A stretch of DNA of 64,000 nucleotides from Rouxiella badensis (GCF_002093665.1 NZ_MRWE01000028.1:1-64000); one strand, 5' to 3'; counted from the first letter of the stretch, positions 20,586 through 30,127 are shown. The notes: a model not told the origin generated them from the sequence alone. Translations and numbers: made by a program.

Positions 20586-20627
20586 TCTCGCAACGGGCGG
20601 ATGCCCCGTGAATCAGTAAGGAAGAGA

Positions 20628-20915
20628 ATGATTGCAGAATTTGAAGGGCGTATTTTCGCGCTAATTGAAGACATGGTTGAAAGCGCCACCGACGATGAGC
20701 TGTTTGCGAGCGGCTATCTGCAGGGTCATTTGACTGTTTCCGTTGCCGAGGCAGAAGCTAACGGCGAGAACAGCTCAGAGCAGCTGAAGGCCCGGGTTCA
20801 AAGCAGCCTGGACAAGGCGATTCAGGCCGGTGAACTCTCTCCGCGTGACCAAGTTCTGGTGCTCGGTATGTGGGAAAACCTCTACCAGAAAGCACTGCCT
20901 GAAACCGAACGTTGA
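20628..20915 (+). CDS. yfcL: YfcL family protein of unknown function
   Basis: A 95-residue protein homologous to E. coli YfcL (92 residues): [33 protein letters not shown] and GELSPRDQ are conserved. The function is unknown. I use the internal ATG at 20628 rather than an upstream in-frame ATG because AAGGAAGAG precedes it and E. coli YfcL starts here. It lies 42 bp after epmC, probably co-transcribed. Confidence 0.9.
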   Translation: MIAEFEGRIFALIEDMVESATDDELFASGYLQGHLTVSVAEAEANGENSSEQLKARVQSSLDKAIQAGELSPRDQVLVLGMWENLYQKALPETER

Positions 20916-20934
20916 GTCTGGCGCTTTGCAGGAC

Positions 20935-20964
20935 AAAAAAGGGCCCTTAAGAGGCCCTTTTTTT
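20935..20964. terminator. Bidirectional terminator between yfcL and mnmC
   Basis: Hairpin AAAGGGCC-CTTAAGA-GGCCCTTT with an A run on the left and T run on the right, between convergent genes. Confidence 0.85.
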
Positions 20965-20980
20965 ACGTCTGTTGATTGCG

Positions 20981-23020
20981 TTAAAGCGTCTCAGGTGGGG
21001 TAATTGGCCGACCCTTCAACAGTTTGCGGACCCACATGCGATTTGGATTAAGCGCCGCCAGCGTTTTCGAATCGAGCGGAAGAGGTTCTGCCGTTATCTG
21101 TGCGGCCAGTATTTCGGCAGCGAGCGGTGCGGAACTCAGCCCTCTGGATCCCAGCGCACCCAATACGTAGAGGTTGGCATAATCCGGCGCAGGCTCAATC
21201 TCCTGCTGCTGCTTCAAACGCTGCGGCAAATCGGCATAGTTAGCCAATAGCTTAACGTAGTCTGGCACGCTGCCGACCATCGGCAGATGGTCACGCGAGG
21301 CGCAGCGCACGCCGTTTCTTGCCTCCCCGGCACTGACATCTACCTCATGCGGCCAGTCTATCCCCGGCAGGCAATCAATGAGCCGCTGGCGGTTCTGCTG
21401 CTGATCGGAATCGCGATAAAGTGGCTTGCGCTCGGCGCGATGATAGCTGGCACCGATGCAGTGATGCTGATTGTTTGGGTTAACCGGCGTCAGATAACCG
21501 TCGTAGCACAATACCTGCTTAAGCTGGCCAAGCGTCGCTGCGGTTGGCACGTGCGAAACCTGTCCACTCACAGCGTAAACCGGCAGCTTGTCGCTTTGCT
21601 CAAAGCGGGTGATATCCGCCCCGTTCGCCAACACAACGGTGGCATGTTCTGCTTCGGGTTGAGCGGCAAAGCTTAACTGCCATCCCAGCGTTTGTGTCGG
21701 TGCTATGCCGGTTACCTGGTGCTGATAATGCACCACCAGTCCGAGCGACTGGGCGTGGGCGATAGCCTGTGCGGTCAGCTGTGCTGGACACAACCAGCCA
21801 CCCAACGGATAACTCACACCGCCGTTCCCGCAGGGCACGCCAACCTGTTCGGTGAATTGCTCTGCGTTCAGCGCCGTCGCCAGCGCCTGAGGCCATTCAC
21901 CTGCCATAATCTGGTCAATTTTGCCCTGACTTTTCTCGTCGTATCCTAATTGCGCAACCCCACACCAGTCATGATCAAAAACAAGATTCAGCTGGGCGAA
22001 CTGGGTATATTGGCGGCGCGCAAAGGTAAAGGCATGAGCAAAGAACTGCTCGATAGTGTCGTGTCTGCCGTTCAGCAAAGGATAAACCGCCCCCTGACGA
22101 TTGCCCGATGCACCCAGAGCCGGTTGTGGATCTTCACAGTACAGGGTGACGCGAGAGCCGCGGCGCAGCAGTGCCAGTGAGAGCAGGGCGCTGGCAACAC
22201 CGCCGCCGATAATTGCCACCTCTTCGGGATGTGTGGCGGCAGTGCGCGAATACCAAGGGGCAGGGTGCAGGGCTTTCGGACCCGCTTCTCGCCAACCGCT
22301 GAGCATTTCACGTTTTTTGCCGTGGCCTTTGACCCGGCTGACGTTAAAGCCTGCCTGTTGCAATCCGCGACGCACAAATCCTGCGGCGGTGAAGGTCGCA
22401 AAGGTGCCTTCCGGGCGGGTGAGTTTTGCCATGGAGGTGAACAGACCTTCGGTCCACATATCTGGGTTCTTGGAGGGAGCAAACCCGTCCAGGAACCAGG
22501 CGTCAACCTGTTGAAACAGACTCGGGTCGCTCTGCGGAAGCAGGTCGGTCACGTCGCCATACCACAGGTCGAGCGTGATGCGTCCGCCGTCCAGCAACAG
22601 TCGATGGCAGCCGGCGAACGGCAGTGGCCATTGCTGGCGTAATTCCTCGGCGAAGGCGGCTAATTCTGGCCAATGAGCCAGCGCTTTGTCTAAATCTTCT
22701 GCAGAAAGTGGATATTTTTCATAGCTGATGAAATGTAATCGCTGAAGCGTTGTCAGAGGATGCTGTTGTCTGAATGCAGAGAAGGCCTGCCAAAGAGTCA
22801 GGAAGTTCAAACCCGTGCCGAAACCCGTTTCCGCAATGACTAAAAGTGGACGCGGATGCGTGACAAAACGTTCTGGAAAATGGTTGCCATTAAGAAAAAC
22901 ATGGCGTGTTTCATCAAGACCGCCGCTTTCGGAAAAGTAGATGTCATCAAACTGTGAGGAAACAGGTGTACCCTGTTCATTCCACCGTAATTCGGCCGGT
23001 TGGATGGGAGTGTGATCCAC
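20981..23020 (-). CDS. mnmC: MnmC, bifunctional tRNA wobble-uridine modification enzyme
   Basis: A 679-residue protein that finishes mnm5s2U34 in tRNA. The C-terminal FAD oxidase domain (from about 268, [18 protein letters not shown]) removes the carboxymethyl group of cmnm5s2U, and the N-terminal SAM methyltransferase domain (about 1-240, with [12 protein letters not shown] and [12 protein letters not shown]) then methylates the product. Length is near the E. coli 668. It is divergent from fabB. Confidence 0.96.
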   Translation of the reverse strand: MDHTPIQPAELRWNEQGTPVSSQFDDIYFSESGGLDETRHVFLNGNHFPERFVTHPRPLLVIAETGFGTGLNFLTLWQAFSAFRQQHPLTTLQRLHFISYEKYPLSAEDLDKALAHWPELAAFAEELRQQWPLPFAGCHRLLLDGGRITLDLWYGDVTDLLPQSDPSLFQQVDAWFLDGFAPSKNPDMWTEGLFTSMAKLTRPEGTFATFTAAGFVRRGLQQAGFNVSRVKGHGKKREMLSGWREAGPKALHPAPWYSRTAATHPEEVAIIGGGVASALLSLALLRRGSRVTLYCEDPQPALGASGNRQGAVYPLLNGRHDTIEQFFAHAFTFARRQYTQFAQLNLVFDHDWCGVAQLGYDEKSQGKIDQIMAGEWPQALATALNAEQFTEQVGVPCGNGGVSYPLGGWLCPAQLTAQAIAHAQSLGLVVHYQHQVTGIAPTQTLGWQLSFAAQPEAEHATVVLANGADITRFEQSDKLPVYAVSGQVSHVPTAATLGQLKQVLCYDGYLTPVNPNNQHHCIGASYHRAERKPLYRDSDQQQNRQRLIDCLPGIDWPHEVDVSAGEARNGVRCASRDHLPMVGSVPDYVKLLANYADLPQRLKQQQEIEPAPDYANLYVLGALGSRGLSSAPLAAEILAAQITAEPLPLDSKTLAALNPNRMWVRKLLKGRPITPPETL

Positions 23021-23107
23021 GTAAAACTCTCTTGGTTCTAGGCTGTGCGCGAAGTTTAACTGTCTGCTACTCTCTGCGCAAATTTCAATTCTTTACATAA
23101 TGAATTG

Positions 23108-23122
23108 CTGATCGGACTTGTT
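23108..23122. promoter_or_regulatory. Candidate FadR activator site of fabB
   Basis: CTGATCGGACTTGTT resembles the FadR consensus CTGGTCGGACCTGTT with two mismatches. FadR is a known activator of fabB in E. coli. It abuts the FabR-like palindrome. Confidence 0.6.
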
Positions 23123-23123
23123 C

Positions 23124-23141
23124 GGCGTACAACTGTACGCT
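23124..23141. promoter_or_regulatory. Candidate FabR operator of fabB
   Basis: GGCGTACAACTGTACGCT is an almost perfect inverted repeat fitting the FabR pattern AGCGTACA-N2-TGTACGCT. FabR represses fabB and fabA when unsaturated acyl chains are plentiful. It lies 49-66 bp before the start codon, where a promoter is expected. Confidence 0.75.
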
Positions 23142-23189
23142 AAAGTGCATGGCGAAATCCCGAATAGTTAATAGTAAAAGAGGTATTAA

Positions 23190-24410
23190 ATGAAACGTGC
23201 TGTGATTACTGGTCTGGGCATTATCTCGAGCATCGGTAACGACAAGCAGGAAGTTCTCGAGTCTCTGAAAGCAGGGCGCTCAGGGATCACTTTCTCGCAA
23301 GAATTCGAAGATGCAGGGATGAAATGCAAAGTCTGGGGCAATGTGAAACTGGACACAGCCGGTCTTATCGATCGTAAAGTCGCGCGTTTCATGAGCGATG
23401 CTTCTATTTACGCTTACCTTGCCATGGAGCAGGCGATTGCAGACTCAGGTCTGACTCCAGAAATGGTTTCAAACGACCGTACCGGCCTGATCGCAGGTTC
23501 CGGTGGTGGTTCTCCGCGTAACCAGGTTGCTGGTTCTGACGCGATGCGTTCTACCGGCCTGAAAGGCGTTGGTCCTTTCATGGTGACCAAAGCGATGGCA
23601 TCTGGCGTTTCTGCCTGCCTGGCGACCCCATTCAAAATCCGTGGCGTTAACTACTCCATCAGCTCAGCCTGTGCGACCTCTGCTCACTGCATTGGTAACG
23701 CGTATGAGATGATTCAGTTAGGTAAACAGGACGTTGTATTTGCTGGCGGCGGCGAAGAGCTGTGCTGGGAAATGGCCTGTGAGTTTGACGCGATGGGCGC
23801 AATGTCTCGTAAATTCAACGAAAATCCAGAAAAAGCTTCCCGCACCTATGATACAGACCGCGACGGTTTTGTTATCGCAGGCGGCGGCGGCATCGTTGTT
23901 GTCGAAGAACTTGAGCACGCTTTGGCTCGTGGCGCGCACATCTATGCTGAAATCATCGGCTACGGCGCGACCTCAGACGGTGCAGACATGGTGGCTCCAT
24001 CAGGCGAAGGCGCTGTGCGCTGCATGAAGATGGCGTTGCAGAACGTTGATACCCCTATTGACTACCTGAACGTGCACGGCACTTCTACGCCAATCGGCGA
24101 CAGAAAAGAGCTGGGTGCAGTGCGTGAAGTCTTCGGTGATAAAGCGCCAGCAATCTCTTCTACCAAAGCCATGACCGGTCACTCTCTGGGTGCCGCTGGC
24201 GTGCAGGAAGCTATCTACACCCTGCTGATGGCTGAGAACAACTTCATCGCACCAAGCATCAACATCGAAAATCTCGATGAAGCGGCAGAAGGCATCAACA
24301 TCGTGACTCAGCCTACCGAGCGTGAGCTGACTACCGTGATGTCTAACAGCTTCGGCTTCGGCGGTACCAACGCCACGCTGGTGATGCGTAAGCTGAAAAA
24401 CGATCGTTAA
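23190..24410 (+). CDS. fabB: FabB, beta-ketoacyl-ACP synthase I
   Basis: A 406-residue condensing enzyme of type II fatty acid synthesis, essential for unsaturated fatty acids because it elongates the cis-3-decenoyl-ACP product of FabA. The Cys-His-His triad is C161 ([10 protein letters not shown]), H296 (NVHGTSTP) and H331 (TGHSLGAAG). Nearly identical to E. coli FabB along its length; a two-residue deletion near position 100-120 shifts the numbering. FadR and FabR candidate sites precede it. Confidence 0.98.
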   Translation: MKRAVITGLGIISSIGNDKQEVLESLKAGRSGITFSQEFEDAGMKCKVWGNVKLDTAGLIDRKVARFMSDASIYAYLAMEQAIADSGLTPEMVSNDRTGLIAGSGGGSPRNQVAGSDAMRSTGLKGVGPFMVTKAMASGVSACLATPFKIRGVNYSISSACATSAHCIGNAYEMIQLGKQDVVFAGGGEELCWEMACEFDAMGAMSRKFNENPEKASRTYDTDRDGFVIAGGGGIVVVEELEHALARGAHIYAEIIGYGATSDGADMVAPSGEGAVRCMKMALQNVDTPIDYLNVHGTSTPIGDRKELGAVREVFGDKAPAISSTKAMTGHSLGAAGVQEAIYTLLMAENNFIAPSINIENLDEAAEGINIVTQPTERELTTVMSNSFGFGGTNATLVMRKLKNDR

Positions 24411-24436
24411 TCCTTTGTGATTCAACGCTGAATATC

Positions 24437-24469
24437 GAAAGCTCGCCCTCTGGCGGGCTTTCTTTTTTT
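24437..24469 (+). terminator. fabB terminator
   Basis: GAAAGCTCGCC-CTCT-GGCGGGCTTTC hairpin with one mismatch, followed by a run of seven T, 26 bp after the fabB stop. Confidence 0.85.
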
Positions 24470-24589
24470 GGATCACGGCCGACAGACTTTCACTCCAATT
24501 ATCCTGCATTTAATCAACATTTCAGATACAATTCCCTGCGCCTCACTCCTCACTGAATACATTTTTAAGATGCGATTTATTTTTCAACG

Positions 24590-25081
24590 ATGAAAATCTC
24601 AATTGGCCAGATAGCGCATTCGCGAGGTCGCTTCCCCGCATGGCTGGGAATTTGCGCGATCCTGATGCTGTTTATCGCGCCAGTGGTCTCTAAAGCGCTG
24701 GTCGCTCAAGGCGTGCCGATGCCGATGATGGCGGGCATGGAGATGTCGTCGATGAATGAGATGTCGGATAGGGCGATGAGCGATATGCCGATGTCGGAGC
24801 ACGTCAAACACGCCGTGGGGGCAGAGCATGCGGTGGCCGACAACAGCGGGAACAGCACGCCGTATGACACGATGTCTCCTCTGGAGATGATGGACGCCGC
24901 CTGCGGATATTGCGTGCTGCTGATGCACCTGCCGCTGCTGGTGCTGCTCGCGATCCCGCTTTTGTGGTCGCTGGCGAGAATGGTTCGCCCTCCCTTTATA
25001 CGCGTTACTTCCTGTCTTATTCCTGCTCCTGTCTTTACCGATGCTCAACCGCGTGCGCCACCTGAACTTGTCTGGGCCTGA
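24590..25081 (+). CDS. DUF2946-type membrane protein with a methionine-rich loop
   Basis: A 163-residue protein with two hydrophobic helices (about 19-38 and 107-130) and a loop between them facing the periplasm. The loop holds ten methionines between residues 44 and 68 and histidines at 71, 74 and 80, a composition typical of copper(I)-binding segments. An ACGYC motif (C105, C108) opens the second helix, as in DUF2946 proteins. The function is unknown; a role in copper or other metal handling is inference. It is followed after 117 bp by a PepSY membrane protein with a similar Met/His segment. E. coli has no counterpart at this position. Confidence 0.65.
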   Translation: MKISIGQIAHSRGRFPAWLGICAILMLFIAPVVSKALVAQGVPMPMMAGMEMSSMNEMSDRAMSDMPMSEHVKHAVGAEHAVADNSGNSTPYDTMSPLEMMDAACGYCVLLMHLPLLVLLAIPLLWSLARMVRPPFIRVTSCLIPAPVFTDAQPRAPPELVWA

Positions 25082-25198
25082 TAACGGCCAAAGCGTTTAA
25101 AAATCAATTTATTGCAAGATAACCTGCCGTTGCGTCTATCATCCGACGCGGCTGCGGCGTTGTTTGATTTTATACTGACAAGCTTCAGGACATTCCCT

Positions 25199-26692
25199 AT
25201 GAGTCAATCCTTGGACCGCACCGCTGTGGCGGGCGATTTGAGTACCAAAGCCGCCGCGCTGGCGCTGCTAAAACGCATCCATTTTTATATTGGTTTGTTT
25301 GTTGGACCGTTTATTTTCATCGCCGCGCTTACCGGCGTGCTGTACGTTGCTACACCGCAAATTGAAAATAAACTCTATGCTAACCAGCTTTTTACCTCAT
25401 CAACAGGCACAGTTCAGCCGTTGTCGAGGCAGGTCGAGTCCGCCCGTGCCGTCGTCGGCGAGCAGGCGGAAATCTACGCCGTGCGACCGGCTCCCTCAAG
25501 CGGCGAAACCACCCGCGTGCAGTTTTCCGAGCCGGGACTGGGTGCATCAAAAAGCCGTGCCATCTTTATCGATCCCGTTACGCTGGATGTAAAAGGCAGT
25601 TTGGTTGTCTACGGCACCAGCGGTGTGTTGCCGTTTCGTACCTGGCTGGATGATTTGCACCGTGGGCTTTTGTTGGGGGATATCGGCCGTAATTACAGCG
25701 AGTTGGCAGCATCCTGGCTGTGGGTTGCGGCACTGGGCGGGCTGCTATTATGGGCATTTACCCGGGGCGGCCAGAAATCGGTTCGTAAAATGACCCGGCA
25801 GGGTGCGCGCCAGCGTCGTAGTCGTCTGTGGCACACCACGCTTGGGATTGTATTGCTCGGCGGCCTGCTGTTTTTCTCGGCCACCGGCCTCACCTGGTCG
25901 CAGTGGGCGGGAAATAATATCGGTATTTTGCGTGCCGATATGGGGTGGTTAACGCCCTCGGTCTCCACACAATTGAGCGCTGAGGCACCCCATGAGGTCG
26001 CCGATGAACACGCCGAACATCACGCCGCTTCCATGAGTGGCATGAAGATGGCCGATATGCCGGATATGGACATGAGTGCCATGCAGCCCGCACCGGCTCA
26101 AGCATTGCAGATAAAAGACGCCAGCTTTGATAGCGTGGTGGCCGCCGCGCGGGCGTCAGGTATTGATGCGGCAAAAATCGAAATTCGACCCGCTTACAAG
26201 GCTAGCAAAGCCTGGACGGTCAGCGAGATTGACCGCAGTTGGCCGACCCGCGTTGACGCCGTCTCGGTGGATCCCGCCAGCCTGCGCATCGTTGATCACG
26301 TCTACTTTGCCAAATTTCCACTCCTGGCGAAGCTGACACGCTGGGGCGTAGATGCCCATATGGGCGTTCTGTTTGGCGTGTGGAACCAAGTAGTGCTGAT
26401 TCTGTTTGGGTTGGGGACCTGTGCACTCATTGGTTGGGGTTATGTATTGTGGTGGCAGCGCAGACCGAAGATGGCCGGTCAACGTAGCCCAACCGCAACA
26501 CTCATTCAGACCTGGCGGGCGGTTCCTGTTTTGCCGCGTTGGGTTCTATTGGCGTTAGCCATTGCTCTGGCCTTTAGCCTGCCGGTGATGGGTGTGAGCC
26601 TGCTGGTGTTCCTAATTGTGGATCTACTGCGCTGGCTGCGTCAGGCCAGAGAGTCGCACTCAAAGCCGATGACCTCGGCGCGCCAGCCATAA
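25199..26692 (+). CDS. PepSY-associated membrane protein with Met/His-rich insert
   Basis: A 497-residue PepSY-TM family protein (PiuB-like). Helices are at about 29-50, 168-187, 211-232 and two or more after 390. Conserved family features are RIHFYIGLFVGPF at the N-terminus with H28, and DDLHRGLLLGDIGRNY near 151-166. A segment at 265-295 is rich in histidine and methionine (H265, H271, H274, H275 and seven methionines from 279 to 295). Relatives are often linked to iron or copper uptake; the substrate here is unknown. The internal ATG was preferred to an upstream TTG because it starts the recognisable domain and follows a weak CAGGAC. Confidence 0.7.
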   Translation: MSQSLDRTAVAGDLSTKAAALALLKRIHFYIGLFVGPFIFIAALTGVLYVATPQIENKLYANQLFTSSTGTVQPLSRQVESARAVVGEQAEIYAVRPAPSSGETTRVQFSEPGLGASKSRAIFIDPVTLDVKGSLVVYGTSGVLPFRTWLDDLHRGLLLGDIGRNYSELAASWLWVAALGGLLLWAFTRGGQKSVRKMTRQGARQRRSRLWHTTLGIVLLGGLLFFSATGLTWSQWAGNNIGILRADMGWLTPSVSTQLSAEAPHEVADEHAEHHAASMSGMKMADMPDMDMSAMQPAPAQALQIKDASFDSVVAAARASGIDAAKIEIRPAYKASKAWTVSEIDRSWPTRVDAVSVDPASLRIVDHVYFAKFPLLAKLTRWGVDAHMGVLFGVWNQVVLILFGLGTCALIGWGYVLWWQRRPKMAGQRSPTATLIQTWRAVPVLPRWVLLALAIALAFSLPVMGVSLLVFLIVDLLRWLRQARESHSKPMTSARQP

Positions 26693-26721
26693 CTTCACCG
26701 AATATACTACGGTGATGGATG

Positions 26722-26751
26722 AAAAAGGGATGCATTAGCATCCCTTTTTTT
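26722..26751 (+). terminator. Terminator after the PepSY gene
   Basis: AAAAAGGGATGC-ATTA-GCATCCCTTTTTTT, a perfect 12-bp stem with a T run, 30 bp after the stop. It closes the DUF2946-PepSY unit. Confidence 0.9.
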
Positions 26752-26852
26752 GCGAGACGTCGCGGAGAGTTAACCGGCGCATCTGGCGTAATGCTTTTCT
26801 GTAAGGTAACGTCTGCACATTACCGGCCGGTATGTAAACTTGCGATATCCTA

Positions 26853-27977
26853 ATGATGACTCAAACCTTTTCGATGCTTTTTCGTCCTTTTCTGCGCGAC
26901 CGTTTTTTACATATTTTACTGTTGCTGGGCGTGATTCTCACCGTCTTTCAGCCCGAGAAAGCATCGCAGTTTATAAGCTTTGTTGACTGGAACACCATCG
27001 TCACTCTGCTAGGCCTGCTGATGCTGACTAAGGGCGTCGAGCTGAGCGGGTATTTCGACGTTGTGGGTCGAAAGATGATAAATACGCTGGACAACGAACG
27101 CTGGCTGGCACTGTTTTTAGTCACTGCGGCGGCGGTGCTTTCGACCTTTATGACTAACGATGTCGCGTTGTTTATTGTGGTGCCGCTGACCATCACGCTG
27201 AAAAAGCTGACGTCGTTGCCGGTGACGAGACTGATCGTCTTTGAGGCTCTGGCGGTTAACGCAGGCTCGTTGCTGACACCTGTGGGCAATCCGCAGAATA
27301 TCCTGCTGTGGAATCGTTCTGGTCAATCGTTCCTGCATTTTATTGCTCAGATGACACCGCTGGCGCTGGTGACGATGGCTGCACTGTTGATAGTTACCTG
27401 GATAAGCTTCCCGTCGCACAGCCTCAAGAAGAAAGAAAGCCAAAGCCAAAGTACCTTCAGCAAGCCGCTACTCATCTCTTGCGTCGTTTTGTATCTGCTG
27501 TTTATTGCCTGCGTCGATTTAGGCTTTGCCCGTTACGGACTCGTTGCCGTATTGGTTGGCTTTCTGGTGATGTCGCGTCAGGTGCTGCTGCGTATCGACT
27601 GGCCGCTGATTTTGGTGTTCATCACTATGTTTGTCGATGTCCGGCTGATTGTGGGGCTGGGTGCTTTGCAGCAGGCATTGGGCAGCATTGCCGGTCTGCC
27701 AGACTATGGTCATTACCTGCTGGGGCTCGGGCTTTCGCAGGTGATTAGCAACGTTCCGGCAACGATTTTGCTGGTGAACTATGTTCCCGCCAATGCGCTG
27801 CTGGCCTATGCCGTCAATGCCGGAGGGTTTGGTCTGGTCATTGGGTCTCTCGCTAACCTGATTGCACTGCGGATGTCGGGAGAGAAGAAAATTTGGATCA
27901 CTTTCCACTATTACTCTTTTGCCTTTTTAGCGTTTAGCGGGCTTGTCGGCTGGTGGTTATTGCCTCTGGTTGCCTAG
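26853..27977 (+). CDS. ybiR: YbiR-type anion transporter (ArsB/NhaD-like)
   Basis: A 374-residue inner-membrane protein with about ten helices, clearly homologous to E. coli YbiR (372 residues): TKGVELSGYFDVVGRKM, STFMTNDVALFIVVPLTI and LTPVGNPQNILLW are shared, and the last two are the duplicated re-entrant motifs of the ion transporter superfamily. The substrate is not known. In E. coli ybiR is elsewhere on the chromosome, so this is a different location. The start is the first of two overlapping ATGs (ATGATGAC); the ribosome site is weak. The gene is convergent with the MocR regulator and overlaps its 3' end by 21 bp. Confidence 0.85.
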   Translation: MMTQTFSMLFRPFLRDRFLHILLLLGVILTVFQPEKASQFISFVDWNTIVTLLGLLMLTKGVELSGYFDVVGRKMINTLDNERWLALFLVTAAAVLSTFMTNDVALFIVVPLTITLKKLTSLPVTRLIVFEALAVNAGSLLTPVGNPQNILLWNRSGQSFLHFIAQMTPLALVTMAALLIVTWISFPSHSLKKKESQSQSTFSKPLLISCVVLYLLFIACVDLGFARYGLVAVLVGFLVMSRQVLLRIDWPLILVFITMFVDVRLIVGLGALQQALGSIAGLPDYGHYLLGLGLSQVISNVPATILLVNYVPANALLAYAVNAGGFGLVIGSLANLIALRMSGEKKIWITFHYYSFAFLAFSGLVGWWLLPLVA

Positions 27978-29549
27978 CTTTTGGAGGCGGTCAACGGCGG
28001 CGGTGATTTCGCCCGGCGTCAGCGCTGAAAATCCCAGCAGCCATCCGTCTTTCACGGTCGAGATAGCGGTATCTGCATTGGGCAGATAGAGGGCTGAAAG
28101 CCCCGGCGTAATGACGCCGAGACGTTGAGCCTGCTGGCTGAGTATGGCTTCTTGCCCGACAGGCAGGCGAACGGCCAACTGAAGTCCCCCGGCCGAAGGT
28201 TGAGGGGTTATCCAGTCACCCAGTTTTTGCTTTATCTGCGTCAGTAAGCTGTCGCGACGGCTCTGGTAAAGCTGGCGCATATAGCGCAGGTGGGCGGCGA
28301 AGTGGCCTTGCTGGATAAATTCAGCGGTCACCGCCTGCATTAACTGCGAAGTGTGGCCGTCGTAAACGGTGCGAAGCGTCGTGGCAGGCGCAACCAGCGC
28401 TGGCGGCAGCACCATGTAGGCCAGTCGCAGCGAAGGGAATAGAACCTTTGAAAATGTGCCCAGATAGATGACGCGCTGATGAGTATCCAGCCCCTGCATG
28501 GCGGGAAGCGGACGACCGTCATAGTGCAGTTCGCTGTCGTAATCGTCTTCAATTATCCAACTCGCCTGCCGCTTGGCGTAATCGAGCATCGCTATCCTAC
28601 GGGGTAAACTCAGGCTGACACCAGTGGGATAATGGTGTGAGGGCGTCAGATAAATAAGCCGTGGCGGCGGCAGATTATCGGCTAATGCCACTCCTTGTTC
28701 ATCGACCGGGATCCCGTGAAGATGGGCACCCGCGCTTGCAAAGGCATTGCGCGCACCGAGGTAGCCGGGCTGTTCAATCCATACCGGGTCGCCGTTGTCG
28801 ATGAGCAGCGTGGCGAGCAACTGGAGTGCCTGCTGCGAGCTGGTGGTAATCACAACGTGTTCGGCGCTGCACAGCACGCCCCGCGACTGCTGCAAATAGC
28901 CCGCAACCGCCTCACGCAGGGCAATATACCCCTGTGGGTCGCCATACCCCAGCAGCCGCTCACCGCCCAGCCTGAGCGTTTTATTGGTCAATTGCCGCCA
29001 CAGCTTTAATGGGAATGCGCGTAAATCCGGTGAACCGGCGGCGAACGGCAGAGGCGTCTGTGGGTCCCGGCATCCACCGGTGGCAATAATCTCGGCTCCG
29101 CGCGCCGAGAGCAGGGCGGACGAGGTCTTTTCCTGGGCGAACGCTGGCCTATCGTCCTGCAACTTGCGCGAAGCTTTAGTTGTGGACCTACGGGGCGCGT
29201 TGCCCTGGAGAGGGTTAACCCCGTTTGCGGCAGCAAGCACCTCTGCGCTGACAAAAGTGCCTTTCCCCACATGACGGGTAATATAGCCTTCGGCTTCAAT
29301 CTGCGCATACGCGGCCTCAACGGTAATACGCGAAAGTTGCAGGTCGGTGGCCAAAAGGCGTGATGACGGCAGGCGTTGCCGTGGGGATAGCGCGCCCAAA
29401 CGAATTGCCTGCCGCAGTGCGGCGCAAAGCCGGTCACGCAGTGAAGTAGACGCAAGATCCGACTGTTCGAACAGTTGTATGAGAGCGCCGTGTTGGCGAT
29501 GGGCAGGAGAGGCCGGTTGCTTGCTCAAAATGGGTCTTACCCTCATCAT
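27957..29549 (-). CDS. MocR-family regulator (GntR HTH with aminotransferase domain)
   Basis: A 530-residue transcription regulator of the MocR/PdxR family. The N-terminal winged helix (about 30-100) has LRDRLCAALRQAIRLGALSPRQRLPSSRLLA-type features and the recognition helix LSRITVEAAYAQIEAEGYI. A linker leads to a fold-type I aminotransferase-like domain with the PLP lysine in GTFSKVLFPSL near 317. Such proteins sense PLP or amino-acid-derived ligands; the ligand here is unknown. I use the ATG at 29549 because the longer form starts with TTG and would swallow a perfect palindrome that looks like an operator. It is divergent from a rhodanese gene. Confidence 0.85.
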   Translation of the reverse strand: MMRVRPILSKQPASPAHRQHGALIQLFEQSDLASTSLRDRLCAALRQAIRLGALSPRQRLPSSRLLATDLQLSRITVEAAYAQIEAEGYITRHVGKGTFVSAEVLAAANGVNPLQGNAPRRSTTKASRKLQDDRPAFAQEKTSSALLSARGAEIIATGGCRDPQTPLPFAAGSPDLRAFPLKLWRQLTNKTLRLGGERLLGYGDPQGYIALREAVAGYLQQSRGVLCSAEHVVITTSSQQALQLLATLLIDNGDPVWIEQPGYLGARNAFASAGAHLHGIPVDEQGVALADNLPPPRLIYLTPSHHYPTGVSLSLPRRIAMLDYAKRQASWIIEDDYDSELHYDGRPLPAMQGLDTHQRVIYLGTFSKVLFPSLRLAYMVLPPALVAPATTLRTVYDGHTSQLMQAVTAEFIQQGHFAAHLRYMRQLYQSRRDSLLTQIKQKLGDWITPQPSAGGLQLAVRLPVGQEAILSQQAQRLGVITPGLSALYLPNADTAISTVKDGWLLGFSALTPGEITAAVDRLQKLGNQRQ

Positions 29550-29555
29550 TAAAAT

Positions 29556-29573
29556 GGTCTTAATTATAAGACC
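29556..29573. promoter_or_regulatory. Palindrome between MocR gene and rhodanese gene
   Basis: GGTCTTAATTATAAGACC is an 18-bp inverted repeat (7-bp arms, 4-bp centre). Its minus strand contains TATAAT, so a -10 element for the MocR gene may lie inside the operator. A further GGTCTTA occurs at 29533-29539, inside the 5' end of the MocR gene. Self-regulation and control of the divergent gene are inferred. Confidence 0.6.
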
Positions 29574-29655
29574 AAAAGGCGGCAATATAACACCGGTGTG
29601 AGGAGTTAAAACCCCTCATCGGCCTTGCACCAATCAACGAACTCAGGAGAATTCT

Positions 29656-30111
29656 ATGCAGCCCATGTCGAAAGTTTTGGCTTTTCCGCCGCCGCAGCCA
29701 CAGGTCAGTGAGCACTATTTGTATTCCAAATTGAGTTTTTATACCGATGCATGGGACGTCGCCGAAGACCTGCGTCATCAGATTCCAGACGTGGTGGTGC
29801 TCGACGCCCGTTCAGAGCAGCATTATCAGGCGGGCCACATTCCTGGTGCCGTGAGCTTCCCACATCGATTAATGAATGAAGAAACGGTGGCAAATCTGGC
29901 TCGCGACAAGGTTTATGTGACCTACTGCGACGGCATTGGCTGCAACGGTTCTACTCAAGGAGCTTACAAGCTGGCGAAGCTGGGTTTTAGGGTCAAGGAA
30001 CTGATTGGTGGACTGGATTTCTGGATACGCGACGGGCATCCGCTGGCGAAAGGTACAGAGGCCGGTGTTTATCCGGCCAACGTTGAGGTGCAGGACTGTG
30101 GGTGCGAGTAA
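29656..30111 (+). CDS. Rhodanese-domain protein
   Basis: A 151-residue single-domain rhodanese-like protein. VVVLDARSEQHYQAGHIPGAVSFPH at about 46-70 is the conserved N-terminal half, and the active-site loop is C91-DGIGCNGST, with C91 the sulfur-carrying residue. The loop lacks the arginine usual in CX4R loops and carries a second cysteine, C96. The C-terminus ends with C148 and C150 (DCGCE), which could form a second thiol site. AGGAG precedes the ATG. Likely controlled by the divergent MocR protein. The substrate is unknown. Confidence 0.8.
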   Translation: MQPMSKVLAFPPPQPQVSEHYLYSKLSFYTDAWDVAEDLRHQIPDVVVLDARSEQHYQAGHIPGAVSFPHRLMNEETVANLARDKVYVTYCDGIGCNGSTQGAYKLAKLGFRVKELIGGLDFWIRDGHPLAKGTEAGVYPANVEVQDCGCE

Positions 30112-30127
30112 TGGCTAAAAGCCTTGC

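Noticed and set aside
25112-25198. 29-residue extension of the PepSY protein from a TTG
   Set aside because: Rare start codon, no ribosome site, and the recognised domain begins after the ATG at 25199.
29550-29585. TTG-initiated longer MocR protein
   Set aside because: It would place a perfect palindrome with an embedded TATAAT inside the coding region; the ATG at 29549 leaves it as an operator.
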